Shown: in pieces, positions 1 to 8,048 of the stretch
Layout: every line of letters starts with the position of its first letter
Position numbering within the stretch: position 1 is the first letter of the stretch
NCBI GenBank assembly: GCA_947165485.1
Contig: CAMVAP010000018.1
Coordinates: 1 to 56,547, forward strand
Origin: an uncultured Prevotellaceae bacterium
GTDB lineage: Bacteria > Bacteroidota > Bacteroidia > Bacteroidales > Muribaculaceae
Reading direction: 5' to 3'
DNA: 56,547 nt
Program-made: the position numbers and the translations under genes
Notes under the pieces: model-generated
What the model was told of the DNA's origin: nothing
Databases searched by the model: none
The model's input: the letters and a program-made list of their open reading frames with translations, nothing else

Positions 1-46
1 AGTTTAACATATACATTAATCAGTCCAACTTTTTGGGTTCACTTCA
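1..46. mobile_element. Possible terminal sequence of an IS3-like element (window edge)
   Basis: The first 46 bases contain GTCCAACTTTTTGGGTTCA and end in CA. This resembles the CCCAAAAAGTTGGAC type of terminal inverted repeat of IS3-family elements. No transposase is visible because the element would lie to the left of the window. The assignment rests on a remembered motif only, so it is weak. Confidence 0.25.
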
Positions 47-48
47 CG

Positions 49-121
49 AGGCCTACGGCCTGTGCGCCGTGGGGTTACCTCAATTCAAGGCCGCTGGCCT
101 TGCTGTGGTCTTTCGACCACA
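49..121. repeat. Three consecutive short-loop hairpins
   Basis: Three perfect inverted repeats follow one another: AGGCC-tac-GGCCT (49-61), CAAGGCC-gct-GGCCTTG (86-102) and TGTGGTC-tttc-GACCACA (104-121). Arm sequences differ but loops are 3-4 nt each time. They lie beyond the tRNA terminator on the minus strand, outside any credible gene. Similar short-loop hairpins occur near 27262, 31727 and 56388. Confidence 0.6.
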
Positions 122-182
122 CTGCCCCCACCTTTTATCGGGTGATCCCCTTTTTTTAGTCCTTACAAAATTATTCAGAAAA

Positions 183-214
183 AAAGCACCTACGAAAATC
201 ATCGTAAGTGCTTT
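183..214 (-). terminator. Rho-independent terminator of the tRNA gene
   Basis: AAAGCAC (183-189) pairs with GTGCTTT (208-214), and TACGA (191-195) pairs with TCGTA (202-206), separated by one mismatch and a six-base loop. The A-run before 185 on the plus strand becomes a U-run after the stem on the minus strand, right behind the tRNA. Confidence 0.75.
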
Positions 215-227
215 ATTTTCAATATTG

Positions 228-301
228 TGGTCCCACTTGGGCTTGAACCAAGGACTCCCTGATTATGAGTCAGGTGCTCTAACCAACTGAGCTATAGGAC
301 C
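228..301 (-). tRNA. tRNA with CAU anticodon (elongator Met, or Ile2)
   Basis: A full 74-nt cloverleaf reads on the minus strand. The acceptor stem is GGTCCTA paired with TGGGACC with one G-U pair, followed by discriminator A. The D arm is GCTC...GAGC with a nine-base loop. The anticodon stem CCTGA/TCAGG encloses the loop CTCATAA, giving anticodon CAU. The variable loop is GAGTC and the T arm is CTTGG-TTCAAGC-CCAAG. CCA is not encoded. CAU with this loop occurs in both elongator tRNA-Met and lysidine-modified tRNA-Ile2; the sequence alone does not separate them for me. An initiator tRNA is unlikely because the acceptor starts with a paired G. Confidence 0.95.
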
Positions 302-331
302 GGCTTGGAAATTTGAAGTCCAAAGCGGCTG

Positions 332-362
332 CAAAGTTACAACAATTATTGATAACTGACAA
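332..362 (-). promoter_or_regulatory. Promoter of the tRNA gene
   Basis: On the minus strand the -7 box TAACTTTG (332-339) is preceded by TTG (360-362) with a 20-bp spacer. This matches the Bacteroides consensus (TTTG / TAnnTTTG). Transcription would start about 325, about 25 nt before the mature tRNA 5' end. Confidence 0.7.
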
Positions 363-832
363 CCCCATTACCCGATTTTTCAATCACGATGCAGCAATTT
401 CTTGGTGAATTCTTGAGAAACCGACCATTTGGAGCAAGTTCCTTGTATAGTGAGCACACCATTGTGTTTTGTGTATAAAAATATATTAGGCGGCGCCCCT
501 TGCTAAACCTTGGCCACGGTGAAGACTCTTCTTTATAAGCGTGAACAATTCACTTGATTTGGGCAGATCAAAGTTTCATTCTGAAGCAGAAAAACGAGAA
601 ATTTGTGTTACATTTTTGCTACAAACTAGGGCTTTCGGTGGATTTTTATCGCAAAATATCAACAAAACGCCATATTTTCACATTTTTTAAACCTTTTCAT
701 AGGTAAGATTAGAGAAATAATTCGTTATTTTGCCTGTGTAAAAAGAAATGCTTTTATGGGGTAAATATAGTTTTCAAGTATTAGTAATTATGAGGGTCTC
801 AGCAGTGATGCTTGGACCTTTTTTTATTGCCT
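363..832. other. Intergenic region without a recognisable protein gene
   Basis: About 470 bp, AT-rich towards the right. No ORF in it looks like a real protein. The only clear structure is the plus-strand terminator at 795-825. It may hold a small RNA on the plus strand, since the neighbouring genes are both on the minus strand. A one-mismatch -7 box (TTATTTTG, 725-732) could drive a transcript of roughly 90 nt. Confidence 0.4.
795..825 (+). terminator. Plus-strand terminator with no gene in front of it
   Basis: GGTC-tc-AGCA-gtga-TGCT-tg-GACC (795-818) forms a stem with one symmetrical internal loop, followed by seven T (819-825). The U-run is on the plus strand, so this cannot serve the minus-strand gene that ends at 833. 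Confidence 0.6.
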
Positions 833-1483
833 TTATTTCCCAGTCATCGCCATCAACGTGAGCACTCCCTCGCGACCCATGTTCATCATCAGGTCCAGCA
901 CACTCAAGTCGGGGCAGAAGCCGCTCGATGCTGTCCACATCTGGTAATAGGGAACTGGGGTAATAGGCAGTGCGTCGGCCTTCTTCATCCCGATAAGCCC
1001 GCGCAAGTCAGCGACACCTTCCCCTTTTATCTCCTCGTCCTTGATCAGGTAGCGTGTCTCCAGCGGCAAGTCCATGAAATCGACAATGACTTCATGCAAC
1101 TGGGCATTGAACTCGTGCAGGTAGCGCTGCTGGCCATAGATCACCTGATATAGGTCGTCGGCCACATAGTCGAAATAGGGCGACCGCCCGTAGGCCGAAT
1201 ACAAGGCGCCCCAGTGCAACCGCCGCCAGTCACCGTGCTCCGAGATGAGCACTTCGCGCAACGGGGTCATCATGTTGTTGGTCGAGCCCACGAGGGGTAC
1301 GGTGAGCGTCTGAATACCGTTGGGACCGTCGATGCGGTAGCGATGGTGGCTGTGACGCAGCGGCAACCTCTGCTCTTCCAGGTCAACCAGCAACGTGCCC
1401 GCATCAAGGGCTGCCGCATAGCACCGCACACTGGCGGCACACATGCTACCCATCACAACTGCACTCGCCGATGTCAATAACAT
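833..1483 (-). CDS. WbqC-like family protein
   Basis: 216 aa. The conserved stretch SAYGRSPYFDY (about residues 96-106) with a tryptophan and histidine just before it (GDWRRLHWGAL) is the hallmark of the WbqC-like family. That family was named after an O-antigen cluster protein of poorly defined biochemical function. The family usually opens with a strand ending in a Tyr-rich loop; here the first 25 residues are Ala/Ser/Cys-rich, but no convincing signal peptide follows. In Bacteroidales this gene commonly follows the signal peptidase I gene, as it does here: it lies 126 bp downstream of lepB on the same strand, with a heptamer repeat between them. Cytosolic location is inferred. Confidence 0.8.
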   Translation of the reverse strand: MLLTSASAVVMGSMCAASVRCYAAALDAGTLLVDLEEQRLPLRHSHHRYRIDGPNGIQTLTVPLVGSTNNMMTPLREVLISEHGDWRRLHWGALYSAYGRSPYFDYVADDLYQVIYGQQRYLHEFNAQLHEVIVDFMDLPLETRYLIKDEEIKGEGVADLRGLIGMKKADALPITPVPYYQMWTASSGFCPDLSVLDLMMNMGREGVLTLMAMTGK

Positions 1484-1538
1484 TCTTTTCTATTCTCAAT
1501 TATTCAGTTTCCGGTCCCAAGAAGGCATCGTCAAAACA

Positions 1539-1613
1539 CCTAAAACCTAAAGCCTAAAGCCTAAAGCCTAAAGCCTAAAACCTAAAACCTAAAGCCTAAA
1601 ACCTAAAACCTAC
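1539..1613. repeat. Heptamer tandem repeat CCTAAAR, 10 copies
   Basis: Ten consecutive 7-mers (CCTAAAA or CCTAAAG) run from 1539 to 1608, and a partial copy runs into the lepB stop codon at 1610-1612. The array fills most of the spacer between lepB and the WbqC-like gene, so it would be part of a shared transcript. Confidence 0.95.
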
Positions 1614-3049
1614 CTCTTATCCGGATTCGGCAACTTAAAAATGCGGTTCCAGCGGATGCCGCCGTCAAACAGCCTGTGGTCCTTGTCAAACGAGATGAGG
1701 ATAATGGCAGGCGTGCCCACGATGTGATCCTCAGGCACAAAGCCCCAGTAGCGGGAATCCAACGAATTGTCGCGGTTGTCGCCCTGCATCCAGTAGTAAT
1801 CCATCTTGAAGGTGTAGCTCGTGGCAGGCTTGCCGTTGATCAGAATCTGATCGCCTCGCACCTCAAGGGTGTTGCCCTCGTAGTTCTTGATGCAGCGCTC
1901 ATACAGCGGCAGGTTCCGCAAACTCAAATCGACCTTGGCACCCTTCTTGGGAATCCAGATTGGGCCATAGTTGGCGTGAGTCCAGCCATAATCAGCGCCC
2001 AGGGGATAGGTGGAAACCGATTCGCTCTCATCGGGCTGGCAACGCTGGACGGACTGCACCCAGGGCTTAGCCTTCAGCGACTTGAGCATGTCGGCTGTCA
2101 GCGGCAAGGTATAAATGTTGGGGATGATGTTGCCATACATGTCCTGGGCGTGATGGCGATCGTCAACACTGATGCCCAGCTCTTCAAACAGGTCGTCACC
2201 TATCTGGGTACCATCGGTCTCTACATAGTAGAAGTACTGCACATTCTTGGGCTGGGGAATGGCCTTACCGTTGACATAGACGATGCCGTCCTTGATCTGC
2301 AACGTCTCGCCCGGCAGTCCCAAGCAACGCTTCACATAATTGTCGCGCCGGTCAACTGGACGATAAATGATTTCGCCAAAGCGGTCCTTATTGTTGCGCA
2401 CCACATCGCGGCCATACATCAAGCACTGGGTGTAGTAATCGGGGTTGGTGCTGTTGAGGGCAACGGTGTCACCTGCGGGGAAGTTAAACACAACGATGTC
2501 CATGCGCTCCACGTTGCGCAGGCCCTTCAAGCGGTGATATGGCAACTGGGGGGTCTCAATGTAAGACTTGCAGCCCAGGATGGGCAAGGTATTCTGCGCC
2601 AGCGGGAAATGCAGTGGCGTTTGCGGCACTCGCGGGCCATACACCACCTTGTTCACCCACAGGAAATCGCCCGTCAACAACGACTTCTCGAGCGAGGATG
2701 ACGGTATCTGGTAATTCTGTCCCACAAACAAGAACAGGAAATAGACCAGCACCAGAGCGTAAACGATGGCATCTACCCAGCTCATGAGCGTCTTCAGGGG
2801 CTTGTTCTTCAGGCCCTTCCATGCGCCCCAGGGCAGGTACTGCGTCAAGTAGATGTCGGCCAGCAGCAACAGGCCCAGCAGCAACCAGGGGTTACCCATC
2901 CAGATGGTCCACAGCACATAGATGAGCGCCACAATGCCAAAGCGCCACCAGCGCGTGGTCTTGACACGTCCCAAGCGTTCCTTGAGGGGACCTGTTTGTC
3001 TCACGTATTCTTCACTCTTATCCTTGTTCGTTTCTTTGTCGTTTGTCAT
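1610..3049 (-). CDS. lepB: Signal peptidase I, large Bacteroidetes form
   Basis: Removes signal peptides from exported proteins at the outer face of the inner membrane. 479 aa from the ATG at 3049; a TTG three codons upstream is possible but unlikely. Two hydrophobic regions (about residues 37-72 and 94-111) anchor it. The nucleophile motif is PSSSLEKSLLTGD with Ser near 119, and the general base lies in YVKRCLGLPGE with Lys near 240. The closing box GDNRDNSLDSRYWGFVP lies near the C-terminus. Between the lysine box and the C-terminal box sits a long insert of about 150 residues, typical of the enlarged Bacteroidetes enzyme. Start of a two-gene minus-strand unit with the WbqC-like gene. A TATTTTTG box just upstream at 3111 faces the other way. 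Confidence 0.95.
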   Translation of the reverse strand: MTNDKETNKDKSEEYVRQTGPLKERLGRVKTTRWWRFGIVALIYVLWTIWMGNPWLLLGLLLLADIYLTQYLPWGAWKGLKNKPLKTLMSWVDAIVYALVLVYFLFLFVGQNYQIPSSSLEKSLLTGDFLWVNKVVYGPRVPQTPLHFPLAQNTLPILGCKSYIETPQLPYHRLKGLRNVERMDIVVFNFPAGDTVALNSTNPDYYTQCLMYGRDVVRNNKDRFGEIIYRPVDRRDNYVKRCLGLPGETLQIKDGIVYVNGKAIPQPKNVQYFYYVETDGTQIGDDLFEELGISVDDRHHAQDMYGNIIPNIYTLPLTADMLKSLKAKPWVQSVQRCQPDESESVSTYPLGADYGWTHANYGPIWIPKKGAKVDLSLRNLPLYERCIKNYEGNTLEVRGDQILINGKPATSYTFKMDYYWMQGDNRDNSLDSRYWGFVPEDHIVGTPAIILISFDKDHRLFDGGIRWNRIFKLPNPDKR

Positions 3050-3110
3050 ATTTTGCAATGATGTTTGGAATTTTTCGCTGCGAAATTACTAAATAATGTG
3101 GAATTTACAC

Positions 3111-3118
3111 TATTTTTG
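3111..3118 (+). promoter_or_regulatory. -7 box of the PH-domain gene
   Basis: TATTTTTG fits the Bacteroides -7 consensus TAnnTTTG about 100 bp before the start at 3218. No good -33 TTTG at the right spacing is seen. Confidence 0.4.
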
Positions 3119-3217
3119 CACTACAAGAAACGATTTTTAGAAATATTTAGCGGCACCTTAACAGAAATCAAAACCATTTGTTTTCACATTCACGGTGCAC
3201 CAATCACAGGATCAGTT

Positions 3218-3583
3218 ATGAAAATCAGCAAGATTATCGCCCCTGGCGAGACCATCATCTACCAGCCCCGGCTCACCCGATGGGCCTACCTGCATCTGGG
3301 CTCACTCGTCCACAACTTGACGACAACCATCTTTGTGAGCGACAAGCGGTTCTTCCACAGCTATGGCTGGATCCATCGTCATGCCCACGAGATCGTCATC
3401 AGCAAGGTGGAGAGCATCCTGGTCGAACAAAACTTCTGGGGACGCATGTTCAACTATGGTACCATCAAGGTCTCGGGAACTGGCGCCGGCACCATCATCC
3501 TGCGTTACATCAAGCGCCCTCTCGAGTTCCAGCGACAGGTGCGCGCCATCCAGGGCGCCGGAACCCCAACCCAGCCTCTATAA
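3218..3583 (+). CDS. Small PH-domain (bPH2-like) protein
   Basis: 121 aa from the ATG at 3218, chosen because upstream codons show no conserved character. The pattern GETIIYQPRLTRWAYL, then TTTIFVSDKRFF, then EIVISKVESILVEQNFWGRMFNYGTIKVSGTGAGTI is the bacterial PH-like domain fold (YdbT/DUF304 type). It has one mildly hydrophobic stretch and no strong membrane anchor. The family's role is poorly defined; relatives are often membrane-associated. It is followed at 26 bp by the RNA methyltransferase gene on the same strand and probably shares its promoter. Confidence 0.8.
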   Translation: MKISKIIAPGETIIYQPRLTRWAYLHLGSLVHNLTTTIFVSDKRFFHSYGWIHRHAHEIVISKVESILVEQNFWGRMFNYGTIKVSGTGAGTIILRYIKRPLEFQRQVRAIQGAGTPTQPL

Positions 3584-3608
3584 TCCCTTTTTCACAAAAT
3601 AACGTATC

Positions 3609-4430
3609 ATGCCGATTATTGAGATCACATCACTTGAGCACCCGGGGGTGGAAGTCTATGGCACCTTGACCGAGGCACAACTGCGCAACCGCCTGGAGCC
3701 CGACAAGGGCATCTTTATCGCCGAGAGCCCCAAGGTCATCCACGTCGCCCTCGACGCGGGCTACGAGCCGCTGTCACTGCTGTGCGAGCGACGCCACATC
3801 ACCGGTGATGCCGCCTCTATCATCGGGCGCTGTGGCGACATCCCTGTCTATACAGGAGAGCGCGACCTGCTGGCTGCACTCACGGGCTATACGCTCACCC
3901 GCGGTGTGCTGTGCGCCATGCGCCGTCCCCTGCCCCGCCCTGTCGCTGAAGTGTGCCGCGACGCCAGCCGCGTCGTTGTCATCGACGGTGTGACCGACAC
4001 AACCAACATCGGAGCCATCTTCCGATCGGCAGCCGCCATTGGCATCGATGCGGTGCTGTTGACGCCCACGGCCTGCGACCCGTTGAACCGCCGCGCCGTG
4101 CGCGTGTCGATGGGATCTGTATTCCTTGTCCCATGGACGTGGATCGATGAGCCCGTCACTCCCCACCTGCATGAGTTGGGGTTCTCCACCGCTGCCATGG
4201 CACTGAGCGATGACTCCATTCCTCTCGACGATCCTCTGCTCAAGCGGGTGGACCGCTTGGCCATCATCATGGGCACCGAGGGCGATGGCCTGTCCCATGA
4301 GGCCATCACCGCTGCCGACCACGTTGTGCGCATACCCATGAAGCACGGCGTGGACTCACTCAACGTCGCAGCTGCCGCTGCTGTCGCTTTCTGGGAGCTG
4401 CGCAAAACACAGAACAACTCACATTCTTAA
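3609..4430 (+). CDS. SpoU/TrmH-family RNA methyltransferase
   Basis: 273 aa. Transfers a methyl group from S-adenosylmethionine to a ribose 2'-OH of tRNA or rRNA; the exact target is not evident. All three SpoU motifs are present. Motif 1 is NIGAIFRSA (about 133-141). Motif 2 is MGTEGDGLS (221-229). Motif 3 is IPMKHGVDSLNVAAA (242-256). Together these form the knotted SAM site. The N-terminal 110 residues form the small substrate-binding domain (GIFIAESPKVI). Length is normal for the family. It lies in a plus-strand run, 12 bp before the next gene. Confidence 0.92.
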   Translation: MPIIEITSLEHPGVEVYGTLTEAQLRNRLEPDKGIFIAESPKVIHVALDAGYEPLSLLCERRHITGDAASIIGRCGDIPVYTGERDLLAALTGYTLTRGVLCAMRRPLPRPVAEVCRDASRVVVIDGVTDTTNIGAIFRSAAAIGIDAVLLTPTACDPLNRRAVRVSMGSVFLVPWTWIDEPVTPHLHELGFSTAAMALSDDSIPLDDPLLKRVDRLAIIMGTEGDGLSHEAITAADHVVRIPMKHGVDSLNVAAAAAVAFWELRKTQNNSHS

Positions 4431-4442
4431 TAATACACAACA

Positions 4443-5306
4443 ATGAAAACCCCGAGAGTAAAAATAAGGATGCCGCGCACAGCTCGCTACTGGGCGCAGG
4501 GCTCCACATGGAGAGAACTGCTGTTGACTGTGGTCGGCACCACCATCTCGATCGTACTCACCTTTGGCACGGCGGCGCTACTGGACCGTTGCCAGCGGGC
4601 ACAGGACCGCAAGATGTCGGCCATGATGGTGATGAGCAACATTGAGCAATTCTCACGCAACGTGGAAGATATGTCGCAAAGGATCGCACGCTGCGACTCC
4701 ATCGGTGCCTGGATGCGCAGCCTGCCGCAAGACAAACTCGACAACATTCCGCCCGAGGAAGTCGGCGACTTGATCAACGAGGTGCTGGCACTTGTTGATG
4801 TCATCACCCATGACAAGACTGCCGAGAACATCTTCAGCAACAATATCGAGACGTGGAAGAACATGGGGAACTTCCAGTTTATCGACAACGTGGGTGCCTG
4901 CTTCTCCAAGATGAATTCCGAGGAGGCCAACTGGAGCCAGTGGGTCAATGAATATGAGGCAACCATCAGTCAAGTGGTGTCCCAGATGAAGCCTGGTGAG
5001 CACACTTTGACCAAACTGTTGACCAACAACGTCTTTAGACAGAAGATCGAGGACTTCCACGTCCGCAAGTACTGGCTGGACTATGTTGCGGCCAACATCC
5101 GTTACTATAACCGTAAGAACATGGCGCTCATCGGCATCAGCGAGGAAGAGGTCATGGCTTTTACCGATCAACGAACACAGGACATCAGCATCGATGGCAA
5201 GCAACCGGAACAATCCGATTTCAGGACCGACACGCTCACGCTCAAGGACCTCAACACCCTGCGGCCCTTCATTCAGCACATCGACAGCGTCATGCATGGC
5301 AAGTAA
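4443..5306 (+). CDS. Single-pass membrane protein of unknown function
   Basis: 287 aa. I do not recognise a named enzyme. A basic N-terminus is followed by one transmembrane helix (about residues 25-47, LLLTVVGTTISIVLTFGTAA). After it comes a mostly helical, charged region with probable coiled-coil character, and no cysteines that look catalytic. The layout resembles the DUF6090-type proteins of Bacteroidetes, but I cannot confirm membership. It sits 12 bp after the RNA methyltransferase and 13 bp before the lipoprotein gene, so it belongs to the same operon. Confidence 0.7.
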   Translation: MKTPRVKIRMPRTARYWAQGSTWRELLLTVVGTTISIVLTFGTAALLDRCQRAQDRKMSAMMVMSNIEQFSRNVEDMSQRIARCDSIGAWMRSLPQDKLDNIPPEEVGDLINEVLALVDVITHDKTAENIFSNNIETWKNMGNFQFIDNVGACFSKMNSEEANWSQWVNEYEATISQVVSQMKPGEHTLTKLLTNNVFRQKIEDFHVRKYWLDYVAANIRYYNRKNMALIGISEEEVMAFTDQRTQDISIDGKQPEQSDFRTDTLTLKDLNTLRPFIQHIDSVMHGK

Positions 5307-5319
5307 AATCCCATCGATC

Positions 5320-6303
5320 ATGAAATCATCACTCCGCATCATCATCGTCATGATGGCTTGCCTGCTTTTCGCCCAATGCAGCAAGCATAATAACGAGCCC
5401 CGAGGGAGCACCGACTTCCTGCCAGCAGCACCCGAGTATGCCGACCCGTCGCAGTGGTACATCACCAGCCGCGATGCCGTGGCCGACGTCTTCTACATCA
5501 CCTCGACCGAGACGGGTGACTACACCCTGGCGGGCGGCACCGTGTGCCACTATGCCGACACCCGCAACGACAGCACGCGAGGCCCCATCCTGGGCGAGAT
5601 GCAAGGCGTGGACGCGCTCATCGGCGGCTCACTCAACTTCTACTCGCCCTATTACCGCCAGTGCTCGTTACAGACCTTCGCCAGCGACAGCCTCGTGCAG
5701 GCCCGCCTGCCCATCGCGACCGATGACGTGCGCCGCTCGTTCAAGTACTATCTTGACCAACTCAACGATGGGCGACCGTTTGTACTCGCTGGTTTCAGCC
5801 AGGGAGCGATGATCATGCTCCAACTGATGAAGGAGATGGACAATGCCACCTACAGCCGCATGATTGCCGCCTATGCCATCGGTGTCACCATCAGCCAGGA
5901 GACCCTTGATGCCTGCCCGAGCATCGTCCCCGCCCGGGGTGCCGACGACACGGGCGTGACCGTGTGCTACAACTCGGTGCGCGATCCCTCATGCGCCATG
6001 CCCGGCTGGACCCGCAGCGCAGTGGCCATCAATCCCGTCAACTGGCACATCGACGCCACTCCTGCCACGCTCATCACCGAGCCCTCGCCACTCATCCCCT
6101 TAAGCCAGCAACACCGCGACACCCTCACCGTCACCCTCGACCCGTCATCGGGCCTGTTGCTGGTAGATGGCTACACGGGCACCGACTACATCCTGCCCCT
6201 CATCGGCAAGGAGGGCAACTACCACAGCCGCGAAATCTGGCTCTACCGTGACCACCTGCGCGACAACATCGCCCACCGCACCGTCAGATGTATAAACCAC
6301 TAA
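5320..6303 (+). CDS. DUF3089-type alpha/beta-hydrolase lipoprotein
   Basis: 327 aa from the ATG at 5320; codons upstream overlap the previous gene. The N-terminus is a lipoprotein signal ending LLFAQC (Cys20), so the mature protein should be lipid-anchored in the envelope. The nucleophile elbow GFSQG (about 158-162) and preceding FVLA strand mark an alpha/beta hydrolase. The early FYI...T segment and the DVRRSFKYYLD helix match DUF3089. The substrate is unknown; lipase- or esterase-like activity is an inference from the fold. It overlaps the next ORF's most upstream ATG. Confidence 0.82.
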   Translation: MKSSLRIIIVMMACLLFAQCSKHNNEPRGSTDFLPAAPEYADPSQWYITSRDAVADVFYITSTETGDYTLAGGTVCHYADTRNDSTRGPILGEMQGVDALIGGSLNFYSPYYRQCSLQTFASDSLVQARLPIATDDVRRSFKYYLDQLNDGRPFVLAGFSQGAMIMLQLMKEMDNATYSRMIAAYAIGVTISQETLDACPSIVPARGADDTGVTVCYNSVRDPSCAMPGWTRSAVAINPVNWHIDATPATLITEPSPLIPLSQQHRDTLTVTLDPSSGLLLVDGYTGTDYILPLIGKEGNYHSREIWLYRDHLRDNIAHRTVRCINH

Positions 6304-6314
6304 TTGTCAATAGA

Positions 6315-6728
6315 ATGATACCTTCAAACAAGAAAAAAATATTCAACCTGGTGACAGTGCTATTCTCGCTGCTACTGGGTGTGGTGGCATGCTGCCTGCT
6401 CGTGATTTATGGCTCCGCTCTCGCTGGGGCCATTCTGCCCTCACTTCTGGTCATGGGGTTCTCATGGTTGAGCATACACCTCGCCTGCCGCCGGGAGCGC
6501 TTCGGCTCATGGATGCTGCTGGGGATGAAAATGCTGCTATTCTTCCTCGGGATGCCTTGGGTGACCTTCCTGCTCATCTTGTGCATCGGGGACCATGAGA
6601 CATATCCCCTGGTTGTGTTAATCCTCCTCAGCCTGGTCTTTCTGTTTTTCGCAGCCATCATCCTCATCATCCCCTTCGGCCTGCTCGCCTATTGGATCTC
6701 CTCCCTCGCAGCCAGCAATAAGCCCTAA
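6315..6728 (+). CDS. Small multi-pass membrane protein, function unknown
   Basis: 137 aa from the ATG at 6315; an ATG at 6288 would overlap the preceding stop by 16 bp. After a short basic head (PSNKKK) there are four hydrophobic helices (about 10-32, 34-50, 63-88 and 95-128), with a RRER loop between the second and third. No family recognised. It is the last gene before the repeat array at 6741 and ends the plus-strand run that starts at 3218. Confidence 0.65.
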   Translation: MIPSNKKKIFNLVTVLFSLLLGVVACCLLVIYGSALAGAILPSLLVMGFSWLSIHLACRRERFGSWMLLGMKMLLFFLGMPWVTFLLILCIGDHETYPLVVLILLSLVFLFFAAIILIIPFGLLAYWISSLAASNKP

Positions 6729-6740
6729 CGCCAATTAAAA

Positions 6741-6854
6741 TTGGCGCAATCGCAGCAAAAAAACACAGATTGCGCCAAAAATCGCAGAAAATTTGGCGCA
6801 ATCTCATATAATTCCATAGATTGCGCCAAAAATCACAAAAAATTTGGCGCAATC
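6741..6854. repeat. Array of five alternating inverted 11-mers (TTGGCGCAATC)
   Basis: TTGGCGCAATC occurs at 6741, 6793 and 6844, and its reverse complement GATTGCGCCAA at 6768 and 6819. Spacings are 25-27 bp, about two and a half helical turns, with AT-rich spacers. The last copy overlaps the -33 position of the promoter of the next gene. Confidence 0.95.
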
Positions 6855-6874
6855 GCAAAAAAAACATAACTTTG
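6843..6874 (+). promoter_or_regulatory. Promoter of the 6909 gene, overlapped by the repeat array
   Basis: TTTG (6843-6846), a 20-bp gap, then TAACTTTG (6867-6874) fits the Bacteroides -33/-7 pair. The -33 TTTG is the start of the fifth repeat copy. Transcription would start near 6881, about 28 nt before the ATG. Confidence 0.7.
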
Positions 6875-6908
6875 CAGACGGCAATAACCTGAAACATTTG
6901 ATGTAACT

Positions 6909-8048
6909 ATGGAGATGAATCACAGCGAAACAAGGAGTAATCTTTCTCGGATCCTAGTTTGTCTGTTACTGATAGCCTTTTTGGGGTCTATTGCGAGAGC
7001 CGGTGGCAGGTTGGTGCCCACATCACCGCTTTATGAACGCGTTTCGGAACAAGACCAGTTCCTGCTCAAGCACTTGCTGGTGGGCGGAGATGACCCATGG
7101 AGGACACAGTTTTACTATCTTGTGCGACCCTCCTTTGATACTGAGTATGCCCTGTCTGCCGACACCGCTGGCACGTTGCACTATGCGAAGTTCGACCGCA
7201 ACACCTACGCCGACATGCCATCGCAGCAGCACAAGGTCTCAATGACCACCTCCGACCTGCATGTCCCCGACAGCATCATGAATGCTCTTTCCCGACTGAT
7301 CGAGTCCTCGGTTCAAGCCTCATCGTTCCTGTTCGAGCGATTGGGCTGTGATGGCACAACCTACACCTTTGGCAACAGATTAATAGCGGCCTACTGCTGG
7401 AGTCCTGAGGGTGGCAAGTGCCGTGAACTGGTGAGATTCTGGGACAAATGCTGCGCTGCGGTCCAGGCTCAATGCCTCGACAGCCTTCAGGCACTCATGC
7501 CACAGTGTCGCAACCTCACCATCAGTTTCCGCAAGGATTTCCCAGCCGATTTCTATAACATCGAGACACTTGATAACTTTGCCGAATTCCACGAACAGTA
7601 TATTGGACTCCGCTCCAATTACGTCGTAATAGAGTGGCCTGACACCACGGAACATCTTATCGACCTGACTATCGAAGACGATTCTTTGCAGGACTTGACC
7701 ATCAAGGACTCACCCGCATACGCCCTTAGAGAGGCCTTTAAGGCGAAGCAGGGCGACGAACTCATCGAGTTCTCAAGATTTCTGCATTGTGAGCATCTGG
7801 TCGACACCTATATCTCCCTGGAAACAGACGGTTCCAACCATATCGACTTCAACGCCCTGCGGCAAGAGTTCCTGAATGACCCTGAAGCATTCGTCAAAAA
7901 GTACGACGCAGGGCGAGCCTTGAGCAGTGCCGACTCCGTTAATCACAAGAGCATTAAACATGCCCTGCTCTACGTGCTTGGTGCATGCTGCTTGCTGATA
8001 CTCATTTATATCTTAGGAAAACGTCTGCGCTCTCGCAGCCGGCGATAA
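6909..8048 (+). CDS. Secreted protein with C-terminal membrane anchor, unknown function
   Basis: 379 aa; a second in-frame ATG two codons later is an equally good start. An N-terminal signal sequence (about residues 15-33, ending SIARAGG) is followed by roughly 300 residues outside the cytosol. A C-terminal helix (about 350-368, YVLGACCLLILIYILGK) with a basic tail RLRSRSRR suggests a type I topology, with the bulk in the periplasm. Several cysteines in the middle (SPEGGKCRELVRFWDKCC) could form disulphides. No family recognised. The stop codon overlaps the start of the next gene (TAATG), so the two are translationally coupled. Confidence 0.75.
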   Translation: MEMNHSETRSNLSRILVCLLLIAFLGSIARAGGRLVPTSPLYERVSEQDQFLLKHLLVGGDDPWRTQFYYLVRPSFDTEYALSADTAGTLHYAKFDRNTYADMPSQQHKVSMTTSDLHVPDSIMNALSRLIESSVQASSFLFERLGCDGTTYTFGNRLIAAYCWSPEGGKCRELVRFWDKCCAAVQAQCLDSLQALMPQCRNLTISFRKDFPADFYNIETLDNFAEFHEQYIGLRSNYVVIEWPDTTEHLIDLTIEDDSLQDLTIKDSPAYALREAFKAKQGDELIEFSRFLHCEHLVDTYISLETDGSNHIDFNALRQEFLNDPEAFVKKYDAGRALSSADSVNHKSIKHALLYVLGACCLLILIYILGKRLRSRSRR

